A DNA stretch of 64,000 nucleotides from Leptolyngbyaceae cyanobacterium JSC-12. GTDB taxonomy: Bacteria; Cyanobacteriota; Cyanobacteriia; Leptolyngbyales; Leptolyngbyaceae. The stretch lies in contig CM001633.1 of NCBI GenBank assembly GCA_000309945.1, forward strand, positions 1,956,292-2,020,291, written 5' to 3'. Shown here one piece after another: positions 28,614 through 35,199 of this stretch (the first letter of the stretch is position 1; each line of letters starts with the position of its first letter). A program made the translations under genes and the position numbers. Below the pieces are notes generated by a model. That model searched no databases. It was not told the origin of the DNA and saw nothing but the letters and a program-made list of their open reading frames with translations.

Positions 28614-28629
28614 TAAAGTTGGAAACTGA
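28614..28629 (+). repeat. Internal end repeat L2
   Basis: TAAAGTTGGAAACTGA, identical to the inner part of the left terminal repeat (28546-28561), 68 bases further in. Likely a transposase-binding site. Confidence 0.75.
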
Positions 28630-28667
28630 ATATGAGGTTATTTCTACAAGTGCAGGAATAGAAACAA

Positions 28668-28691
28668 TAAAGTTGGAAACTGTCACACTGT
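28668..28691 (+). repeat. Internal end repeat L3 with shared 14-mer
   Basis: A third TAAAGTTGGAAACTG copy (28668-28682) overlaps AACTGTCACACTGT (28678-28691), which recurs inverted at 39901-39914 near the right end. Confidence 0.75.
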
Positions 28692-28956
28692 AAGAAATAC
28701 TCATTGGTATGAATTATCAGAATTGCTTCTTAAAGGTTTACAAAAGAGGGCTTGACTAATTAACTATCTTAAGATGCAAATAATTGACGGTGGAAGGCTT
28801 TAGCACTAAGTCTTAGATTGAGACTAGCATGGCAGCCCTAACTAGAGATAATTAATCAGCAGTTTATAAGCAGTTCTTATAAAAGCCTGAGATGCAGTGC
28901 TTCCATGACGTCAGGCAACGGCATGGATAGCAAAGTTCTCTGTTTGACTGACAAAA
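28692..28956. other. Gene-free left flank of element
   Basis: No gene supported in about 265 bases. A small hairpin AGTCT-(7 bases)-AGACT lies at 28809-28825; a closely similar hairpin occurs near the right end at 39758-39774 (16 of 20 bases alike across the core). Confidence 0.45.
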
Positions 28957-29300
28957 CTAAGAAGCCGGAATACGGTTGAGGACAATGAATTCACGCTTGA
29001 AGGAGTCATCGAGTTGTCGCTTAGAAGCAATGGCAGGTTGCGCATCAGGAGCACTCGATAGAAACCGAATACACTGAATGTTCGATTGCTGAGTGATAGC
29101 AAAACGAATCCAATTCCAACCCAGTTTGAGATAACTCATACCTCGATTCCAGTGAGGGTCAACCAGACGACGTTTACCTGATGTCACGACTTGCAGTCCT
29201 TGCAGCACCAGAAACAGCATCGTCAAGGCAATGATGCCAATTAACTGAGTTGAGGTGCATGGCTTGGGAAGCCCATCACTGCGATCGCAGCTAGCAGGTT
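28957..29300 (-). pseudogene. IS4-family transposase remnant (C-terminus)
   Basis: A minus-strand frame whose last 110 residues look like the end of cyanobacterial IS4-type transposases: a hydrophobic helix, then L-V-L-Q-G-L-Q-V-V, R-R-L-V-D-P-H-W-N-R-G-M-S-Y-L-K-L-G-W-N-W-I. The catalytic DDE region is missing. Its upstream limit is a breakpoint near 29300 against the ATPase fragment on the other strand. No terminal repeat was found, so it is a dead remnant. Confidence 0.55.
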
Positions 29301-29312
29301 GGAGTAGTGAGG

Positions 29313-29677
29313 GGTTACGCTGCCCCAATGTTGAGATTAAATTAATGACTGACGACAGGATTGCCCCTGTATCACTGATCCAGATGCCCAACGGCATGGG
29401 CAAAACCACAACTCTGACGATGATTCGAGCCGCGATGAGTGGTGAAGCTCAGGGGTGGACTGCTGGGAAAATTAAAAGCTTACGTCGTCCAGGTGAATCA
29501 CGTTCAGAGGGTAGATTTATTCTGAATTTGAGAGTTGATGACCAACCCTTGACAATCCCTTACTTGCTATCTGCTCAATTGTTAGGTAGAGATTTATCAC
29601 GCCTAGCAATCCACACAAAAAATCAGTTCGAGATTTGGAAGCACTCGTCTACTATGCCAGGAAATTTGAGCGGTTAA
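29313..29677 (+). pseudogene. P-loop (SMC/Dnd-like) ATPase fragment, N-terminal
   Basis: About 100 recognisable residues: L-R-C-P-N-V-E-I-K-L, then a Walker A in Q-M-P-N-G-M-G-K-T-T-T-L-T-M-I-R-A, followed by a beta-rich stretch (G-R-F-I-L-N-L-R-V-D-D-Q-P-L-T-I). This is the start of an ABC/SMC-type ATPase. The coiled coil, signature and Walker B are absent, and the 5' end is cut near 29313. It does not read like the usual DndD N-terminus, so I treat it as a separate gene's remnant. It runs into the next pseudogene near 29600-29635. Confidence 0.5.
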
Positions 29678-30221
29678 GGGTCGATCGCGCTCATGGCATT
29701 GCACCTCACAAACCAATATTGCTCCTGTCAGTCATTAAACTCATCCAGCAAGGGGAGATCGCGCAGAATCAAATTTACCTGTCGGACGAACTGATTACTA
29801 CTTTTAAGACGGTTTGGAGTTATCTAGGGTCAGAGAACCATTACCCGGATATTTCCAGACCTTTTTTTGTTTACGTGGCGATAAGTTCTGGCATCTCGTC
29901 CCCAATCGGGGTTATCGAAAAATTATTACTTCTAAAGTTAAGCTAAAAATCTTTACGGAAGTTAAACAAGCTGTTAAATATGCTCATATTGATGATGCTT
30001 TGCTTGAATTGCTTCAAGATCCACTGTCAAGAGCCAGTTTAACGACTATCCTAGTACAGAAATGGTTTAGTTCTAAGCTGGATCAGTACAAACAGTATTT
30101 AGAAACAACTCCACTGAAGGGAACCCAAGATCTTTCTGGTCAGGACACTGAACAGTACAGGTTAAATGAAAAAAGACCTGAACTATTACATCAAACAGTT
30201 TACGCAACTTCGGATCGATAG
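29635..30221 (+). pseudogene. Sulfur-binding-domain protein, frameshifted, no HNH
   Basis: A paralogue of the next gene's N-terminal half. F-E-R-L-R-V-D-R-A-H-G-I-A-P-H-K-P-I-L-L-L is the hallmark of the phosphorothioate (sulfur)-binding domain. The frame breaks in a run of seven T at about 29863-29869: adding one T restores continuity into L-R-G-D-K-F-W-H-L-V-P, which aligns with S-Q-A-F-W-H-L-V-P of the intact copy. The rest continues to 30221, overlapping the next start by 56 bases, without an HNH domain. The start is unclear (TTG 29635), since upstream DNA belongs to another broken gene. Confidence 0.7.
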
Positions 30222-31131
30222 AGCGCATGGACAAGCTCCCTATCAACCGCTTTTGCTGTTGTCCTTGATAGATCTGATTGAACAGGGAACAATCACGGCG
30301 AACAATTTTCCGATTACACCAGAACTCATTTCTACGTTTATCAAATATCGCGATCGCTTGAGTTCTACCTTACATCAGGCGAATCCAGCACAGCCTTTCT
30401 ACCACATGAGCCGACCCAGCCAAGCATTTTGGCACTTAGTTCCAATACCCGGACATGAACAGGTTCTTCTTTCTGGTGGAAAACTGAATACCCTCAAGAA
30501 GCTGAGAGACAATGTTTTGTATGGCTATTTTGATGATGAGTTATTCCAGATTCTTCTAAACCCTCAAGAAAGAAGGAGTCTGATTAATGAACTCATTAAC
30601 AAATGGTTTCCTGATAAATTCGCACAAATACAGCAACTCTTACAGATTAATTCTTTTCAAGAATTTCGTTACTCTTTGCATGAGAAAGGTGGAGCAGTCT
30701 ACACCGTTGAGGAACTGAAAAAAGAAGATGAAGTAGAAACCTTTAGAAGAGATGCGACATTTCGCAAAGAAGTTCTCTCGCTCTATGATCAACGCTGTGC
30801 CTTCTGTCGCTTAAGAGTTATTAGTCAGGATAGTGAGAACATTGTCGATGGAGCGCATATTCTACCATTCTCTACATTTCGTGATGATCGATTTGATAAC
30901 GGTTTATCACTCTGTAAAAATCATCATTGGGCGTTTGATCATGGTTGGTTTGGCATTAGTGATGACTATAAAATTATTCTGCCTGAGAATCGTATCCATG
31001 AAGAGCCACCGATTGATACTAAACCCATGATTGCATTTCATGGAGAAACACTGTTTCTACCAAATCAGCAAGAGTTTCATCCCCGATCTGAAGCAATTCA
31101 ATGGCATCGTGAACGCTGGAACATTGCTTGA
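30166..31131 (+). CDS. Phosphorothioation-dependent HNH restriction endonuclease (SBD-HNH)
   Basis: A 321-residue type IV restriction enzyme. Residues 5-170 form the sulfur-binding domain (Y-I-K-Q-F-T-Q-L-R-I-D-R-A-H-G-Q-A-P-Y-Q-P-L-L-L-L, later F-W-H-L-V-P), as in ScoMcrA/SprMcrA-type enzymes that recognise phosphorothioated DNA. Residues 200-300 hold a zinc-associated HNH nuclease: C-A-F-C-R-L, then V-D-G-A-H-I-L-P-F-S, D-N-G-L-S-L-C-K-N-H-H-W-A-F-D-H-G. All catalytic features look intact. It normally cuts DNA bearing Dnd modification. Here it lies beside broken dnd genes, so it would protect against incoming Dnd-modified DNA without self-damage (inference). Confidence 0.85.
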   Translation: MKKDLNYYIKQFTQLRIDRAHGQAPYQPLLLLSLIDLIEQGTITANNFPITPELISTFIKYRDRLSSTLHQANPAQPFYHMSRPSQAFWHLVPIPGHEQVLLSGGKLNTLKKLRDNVLYGYFDDELFQILLNPQERRSLINELINKWFPDKFAQIQQLLQINSFQEFRYSLHEKGGAVYTVEELKKEDEVETFRRDATFRKEVLSLYDQRCAFCRLRVISQDSENIVDGAHILPFSTFRDDRFDNGLSLCKNHHWAFDHGWFGISDDYKIILPENRIHEEPPIDTKPMIAFHGETLFLPNQQEFHPRSEAIQWHRERWNIA

Positions 31132-31163
31132 GGCTTTATGAATTCAAAAGCGTCACAGCGTAT

Positions 31164-31358
31164 TTAAACTTGATTGCGACGTTCCTTAATCTGCATTACC
31201 AAGTCTGCTACTGTTAGCTCATCTTGCCATTGGTGTCGCTCTTTTGTGTAGTCACCATTTCCTCCATCAAACTGGTGCAGAAAGCGCACCATGTCAACGT
31301 AGCCCAGTTCCTTACGCAACGCTGCCAAACCTTGTCGTCTAAGCTCCATTGGGGTCAT
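31164..31358 (-). CDS. Small antitoxin-like protein paired with PIN toxin
   Basis: A 64-residue protein (start M-T-P-M-E-L-R-R-Q-G at 31358) whose gene overlaps the end of the PIN-domain gene by 20 bases on the same strand. Acidic/helical composition and pairing suggest an antitoxin or accessory protein in a toxin-first operon. No family motif is certain; the call rests mainly on context. Confidence 0.5.
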   Translation of the reverse strand: MTPMELRRQGLAALRKELGYVDMVRFLHQFDGGNGDYTKERHQWQDELTVADLVMQIKERRNQV

Positions 31359-31818
31359 TATCAAAGTCTCCTGTTTGAAGTATTGCAATCAGCCATACAG
31401 CAGGGTTATCGACAGATACAGTAAGTGAGTTACGGTATCGAGCCGCCCTTCTCAATAATCGATCATCTGTTGATAAAAAAACATCTACTTGACCAATTTC
31501 AACACAGGCGAGATGGAGTGCATCAAATCCTTGAAACCCCAAATTCTGTAGCTCCTCACCGCGCTGTGCTGCCATGTCATCGACTATTAAACGCGATCGT
31601 GCCATTAGCATCGCCTCCTCAATTCTTTGCCGCCGATCCGGATCTGCAATTTGAGCGACTTCGATTTCAACCACCTCGCTAATAGTCAGTTCCCATTCAC
31701 CCGTCTCGCACCGCTCCAAAATAGCTAAAACAGCCTCAGTTTCTACCCGAATACGAGCTTGGCTCTGGTCATCAAAGGGACGATTCAAACAACAAACATC
31801 GAGATAGATACGCAGCAT
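31339..31818 (-). CDS. PIN-domain (VapC-like) ribonuclease
   Basis: A 159-residue PIN-domain protein. The acidic active site is visible: I-Y-L-D-V-C-C-L-N-R-P-F-D-D at the N-terminus, conserved Glu in the middle, F-D-A-L-H-L-A-C-V-E and F-L-S-T-D-D-R-L-L at the C-terminus. ATG 31818 follows a GTG one codon earlier. VapC toxins cleave tRNA or rRNA when freed from their antitoxin. Its stop overlaps the small downstream gene, giving a compact toxin-antitoxin-like unit on the minus strand inside the element. Confidence 0.75.
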   Translation of the reverse strand: MLRIYLDVCCLNRPFDDQSQARIRVETEAVLAILERCETGEWELTISEVVEIEVAQIADPDRRQRIEEAMLMARSRLIVDDMAAQRGEELQNLGFQGFDALHLACVEIGQVDVFLSTDDRLLRRAARYRNSLTVSVDNPAVWLIAILQTGDFDNDPNGA

Positions 31819-31824
31819 CACTGG

Positions 31825-32165
31825 TTAGAAGTTATCGAATAGTAATGGTTGAATACTGCCATCGGGAAGGATCTCAGGAAGCCACTCATCCCCTCGATGT
31901 TCCGTCCCATCCCATTTTTCTGGATAGGTGTTTGCAGCAATCAGTTCCTTAATTCGCGCCAGTTCTTCATCATTGATCAGGCTAATTTCTGGTTTGCCAA
32001 GTCGTTGCGCTGCTGTATTCACCTCTGATTGAATGGCTAAAACTTGCTCTAGCATCCAACGTCGAGCATCTAGAGTCAATGGTCCCAAACGATTCTGTTT
32101 GGCTGAGAGAGAGCCATCCTTGTTGACCTCTCCATGCTTACGATGGCGATATTGCGGCTTTTTAA
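31825..32165 (-). pseudogene. dndC: DndC-like sulfurtransferase, C-terminal fragment
   Basis: About 110 C-terminal residues of a PAPS-reductase-like protein resembling DndC: K-P-Q-Y-R-H-R-K-H-G-E, then Q-N-R-L-G-P-L-T-L-D-A-R-R-W-M-L-E-Q-V-L-A-I-Q and N-D-E-E-L-A-R-I-K-E-L-I. The ATP-pyrophosphatase core is missing. The gene faces away from dndD, whereas dndC and dndD normally run in tandem, and the breakpoint against dndD lies near 32165-32190. The frame stays open to 32349 only as an antisense shadow of dndD. Its DndC identity rests on motif memory and context. Confidence 0.55.
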
Positions 32166-33363
32166 TTTCCCAATACAAAGGTCTGAGCTTTTGCAGCGGT
32201 CGCAGCAACACCAACAGGCAAGGAACAAAGCCGACGACCATCGCGCTGCCTTGCGAGAGGTTGCAGCGGGGGTCTTGCCTCTGGCATTGATTCAGCCTTT
32301 GCTTGAAGAGGCTCAAGTTCAAGCCCAGCAGGAGATCCGGCAACAACAATTAGAGTCCGCTGGTGAGTTGTTAAAGGAACGGAACCAGGACTTGCTTCAG
32401 TTTGTTAAATCACTAGACTTAGAAACGCAACAACTTGAGCAAATTCGTTCGTTTCTTGCAAAACAAGAAAAGGAAGTCTCAAAGGATATAGGGGAGACTT
32501 GGTTAGGTGCGGACGTAGACACCCTTCATCAACTAACGAACATATTGCAATATTCTCTGCCTCATCAGCGCCAGGTAGCAGCAGACCACTTAAAGCAGCT
32601 TCAAACTTATCAGGAGGAGATCGAAACCATTGAACGCTACCTTGCAACGGCTGCTTCCCCGGAGATGTATGACAAGTTAGTGCAGCATGTGCGTCAGGCA
32701 CAGGCAGAAGTCGTGAGCCTCAAAGCCGATCGCGAACACAGTCAACGGCTGCTTGAGCAAGCAGAACAAACCCTTGCCCGCACCAGGCAAGAACTAATGG
32801 ACTATGGCAAGCGGGTGATCGACCGCAAAAATGATGAGCATACACTAGCAGCGATCGCTAAAGTCCAAGACACCCTCAAAGTGTTCAAGCAAAAGCTGAA
32901 ACTCCGTAAGCTCAATCAGCTTGAAACCCTGGTGACCGAGTGCTTCCTCTACTTGCTGCACAAGTCGAACCTGGTGCATCGGGTTCAAATTGACACCGAA
33001 ACCTTCAGCCTCTCTCTGTTTGACTACGAAGGACAGCCTGTCCCCAAACATCGGCTGTCTGCGGGTGAGAAGCAGCTACTAGCGATTTCCCTGTTGTGGG
33101 GATTAGCCCGTGCCTCTGGGCGGCAACTCCCCGTGGCGATCGACACCCCCTTGGGTCGGCTGGATTCCTCCCATCGTGCCAACCTGGTTGATCGCTACTT
33201 CCCGCAAGCCAGCCACCAGGTGCTGCTGCTCTCGACGGACACCGAGATTGGCAAGACAGAGGTGAAACGGTTGCGGGAGAATGGGGCGATCGCCCGTGAG
33301 TATCTGCTGCGGTATGACTCAGCCCTCCAGCAAACTAAAGTAAAATCGGGATACTTCTGCTGA
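32134..33363 (+). pseudogene. dndD: DndD ATPase, 5'-truncated
   Basis: A 409-codon open frame holding the C-terminal part of DndD, the SMC-like ATPase of DNA phosphorothioation. A long coiled coil (about 20-270) leads to the head: H-R-L-S-A-G-E-K-Q-L-L-A-I-S-L-L-W-G (signature) and P-V-A-I-D-T-P-L-G-R-L-D (Walker B), then L-V-D-R-Y-F-P-Q-A-S-H-Q-V-L-L-L-S-T-D. The N-terminal Walker A is absent; normal DndD is about 650-700 residues. The first 15-20 codons are antisense to the dndC fragment. An ATG at 32134 could still express the stump, but it should not hydrolyse ATP alone. Confidence 0.75.
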
Positions 33364-33395
33364 TCGAGTTGACTTACAGAAGTAAGGGGAAAGCG

Positions 33396-34016
33396 ATGTC
33401 TTATAAAGATTTCACTCTAGAGCAAATCAATCAAAAGTTTGCGGTTGCAATTCAAAGCAATCTAGATGTTTTCTCAACTTACAAACAGCCCGTTCAAATC
33501 AATCCAGCCTTTGCTAGCCAACTGGAATATAGCACAACCTTAGCCCTTGCCATTAATACCGAAAAAGCCCGTTCGGAAATGATCATTGCCCCTATTTTAA
33601 TTGAGCTAAAACGGCTAACAGGCGATCGCATCAGCCTGTTTTCTGGGAGCGAATTTAATGTTGACGTGGCGCAAGGGCTGAATGGATTTTGTGACTTTAT
33701 CATTAGCCTTTCCAACCAGCAGCTTTACATTGAAGCCCCCGTTGCTATTATCGTTGAAGCCAAAAACGAAAACATTAAAGGTGGGTTAGCCCAATGTTTG
33801 GCAACCATGATTGCAGCACAACTGTTTAATCAACAAAAAGGGAATGGGCTTGATACGCTCTATGGTGCAGTGACCACAGGCAATCAATGGAAGTTTCTCA
33901 AACTCCATAGAGATACGGCAGCGATCGACAGCAAAGATTACTACATCGATCAGCTCTCCGACATCATGGGCATCTTGCTGACCATGGTAGAAAGCCATGC
34001 TTCGCTAGTAGCTTAG
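33396..34016 (+). CDS. Hypothetical protein, possible PD-(D/E)XK nuclease-like fold
   Basis: A 206-residue protein with ATG 33396 behind an AAGGGG site. The sequence contains I-A-P-I-L-I-E-L-K-R-L-T, C-D-F-I-I-S, then A-I-I-V-E-A-K-N-E-N-I-K-G-G-L-A-Q-C-L-A-T-M-I-A-A. This D...E-x-K plus Q pattern fits the restriction-endonuclease-like (PD-(D/E)XK) fold also used in type I restriction subunits. It lies between dndD and dndE and may be a cargo nuclease or accessory protein. The family name is not known to me. Confidence 0.55.
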   Translation: MSYKDFTLEQINQKFAVAIQSNLDVFSTYKQPVQINPAFASQLEYSTTLALAINTEKARSEMIIAPILIELKRLTGDRISLFSGSEFNVDVAQGLNGFCDFIISLSNQQLYIEAPVAIIVEAKNENIKGGLAQCLATMIAAQLFNQQKGNGLDTLYGAVTTGNQWKFLKLHRDTAAIDSKDYYIDQLSDIMGILLTMVESHASLVA

Positions 34017-34027
34017 ACAATAAATTC

Positions 34028-34089
34028 TGCAACGTTTGTAGTCACGACTGAAGTCGTGTCTGGCTAAAGCCAGCACTACAAACATTGCA
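34028..34089. repeat. Three-way-junction palindromic repeat (REP/MITE-like)
   Basis: An outer stem (TGCAA/TTGCA plus GTTTGTAGT/ACTACAAAC) encloses two perfect hairpins, CACGAC-TGAA-GTCGTG (34043-34058) and CTGGCT-AA-AGCCAG (34060-34073). All 62 bases are used in pairing or tight loops. Such elements occur in many copies in bacterial genomes; here it sits between the nuclease-like gene and dndE. Confidence 0.7.
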
Positions 34090-34134
34090 AAACTTTCAAT
34101 TCACTATACTAGCCACCGTTTCTTAGAGCCAATC

Positions 34135-34536
34135 ATGCTAGAGCCTCCCCTCGATCGCGTCCGCATTTCCCAAGCCGCTAAGGATCAATTGATCAAACTC
34201 AAGCGCGTTACTAAGATTGACCAGTGGAACATTCTCTGTCGCTGGGCTTTGTGCCGCTCCTTAGCAGAACCCACGCCCCCTTCGCCTGTCGCAATTCCAG
34301 CCGATAGCAATGTGGAGATGACCTGGCAGGTGTTTGGAGGGGCGATCGCAGATTTACTCACTATTGCACTCAAACAACGCTGTTGCAACGATGGCTTACC
34401 AACAGATAGAGAAACCCTCGCGATCCAGTTTCGGTTACACCTGCATCGAGGCATTGGTTATTTAGCAGGCGATTCAACCATTAAGACGATTGATCATCTG
34501 ATTGAGAAAGCTGTTGAATTAACCCCTCAGGTGTGA
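34135..34536 (+). CDS. dndE: DNA sulfur modification protein DndE
   Basis: A 133-residue protein with the DndE pattern: R-I-S-Q-A-A-K-D-Q-L-I-K-L-K-R-V-T-K-I, W-N-I-L-C-R-W-A-L-C-R-S-L-A-E-P, D-S-N-V-E-M-T-W-x-V-F-G-G and F-R-L-H-L-H-R-G-I-G-Y-L-A. DndE is a small helical protein that binds nicked DNA and assists the DndCD complex in exchanging a backbone oxygen for sulfur. It looks intact, but its partners here are truncated (dndD), fragmentary (dndC-like) or absent (dndA, dndB), so modification is not expected from this locus. The 3' end overlaps a PIN fragment on the other strand. Confidence 0.88.
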   Translation: MLEPPLDRVRISQAAKDQLIKLKRVTKIDQWNILCRWALCRSLAEPTPPSPVAIPADSNVEMTWQVFGGAIADLLTIALKQRCCNDGLPTDRETLAIQFRLHLHRGIGYLAGDSTIKTIDHLIEKAVELTPQV

Positions 34537-34695
34537 GTATTTGCAGTGCATCGGTTACAAAGTCCTGGGGATTGCGCGTCACAATGACTTCCAATTGATT
34601 AGCGATAGCAGTTTCATACTGCACCGCATCTTCAAGATCCCCAAAATTGTCTGAAAGTGCATTTACAATGACGCTTTGATCGACTGTAGCAATAC
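34481..34695 (-). pseudogene. PIN-domain toxin C-terminal fragment
   Basis: About 70 codons in an open minus-strand frame read A-L-S-D-N-F-G-D-L-E-D-A-V-Q-Y and then I-V-T-R-N-P-Q-D-F, the C-terminal active-site half of VapC-like PIN proteins. The N-terminal half and any antitoxin are missing; the 5' side is cut near 34695. Confidence 0.6.
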
Positions 34696-34696
34696 G

Positions 34697-34929
34697 GCAA
34701 AAATACCAAAGTACGATCGCTCAAAGATGCCACACCCGAAGAAGCCCTGGCGATGATCAACAAAATCATGCGGACCCGCTGGCAGGATCATCAACTGGTG
34801 AACGCTGGACTGACTCGCGCTGAAATGTCTCAGATTGCCGAAATTTTTGTGCAGGTCTGGCAACAGTTCAACCATCAACGGATTGCCTATCCCAAGTTGC
34901 CTCCAGTGCCACCCACCTTGGTCAAGTGA
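34697..34929 (+). pseudogene. Orphan gene fragment, C-terminal
   Basis: A 77-codon plus-strand frame without a start, reading K-D-A-T-P-E-E-A-L-A-M-I-N-K-I-M-R-T-R-W then A-G-L-T-R-A-E-M-S-Q-I and ending P-P-V-P-P-T-L-V-K. It is clearly coding-like (amphipathic helices) but I do not recognise the parent. It abuts the PIN fragment at about 34695, another breakpoint in the island. Confidence 0.4.
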
Positions 34930-35112
34930 AACACCCTAACGAGGCAGATTGGCAAGGCGATCGATAGATTCGCAATCAGTAATGATAACAACTCACTATT
35001 ATTTCAAGAATTGCTCTGCACGGATCTATGAGGCTTAGCGGCACTTGATTGCATTTTTACATAGCTGCATGCTCGTTGGATTGGCAATTCCTGCCCATTC
35101 GCCATATCTTTC

Positions 35113-35149
35113 CAGATCTGGGATTTCTTGAAGAAATCGCAGATCTGGA
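35113..35149. promoter_or_regulatory. 37-bp near-perfect palindrome upstream of pentapeptide gene
   Basis: CCAGATCTG and CAGATCTGG form the outer arms, GATTTCTT and AAGAAATC the inner arms, with single unpaired G positions between and in the centre. A TATAAT box follows at 35157-35162 and the ATG is at 35200, so the palindrome covers the expected -35 region. It could be an operator for a dimeric regulator or a stable cruciform. Confidence 0.6.
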
Positions 35150-35156
35150 GGCGGCT

Positions 35157-35162
35157 ATAATC
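35157..35162 (+). promoter_or_regulatory. Consensus -10 box
   Basis: TATAAT 38 bases before the pentapeptide gene's ATG. No good -35 lies at 17 bases; a TTGAAG is 22 bases upstream inside the palindrome, so activation or repression at that site is plausible. Confidence 0.5.
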
Positions 35163-35199
35163 GAGAAAAATTCTTCCCCCACATTTTCTCCCTGCCCCT

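Noticed and set aside
28546-28691. Three repeats of 15 bp looked like a small CRISPR array
   Set aside because: Spacings are unequal (68 and 54 bases), the repeats are short, no cas genes are near, and copies recur inverted at 39.9 kb exactly at a transposon end.
29313-29677. N-terminal half of the truncated dndD
   Set aside because: It carries a Walker A, but its surrounding motifs do not read like DndD, and it is 2.5 kb away with other genes between. Kept as a separate ATPase fragment; a profile search would settle it.
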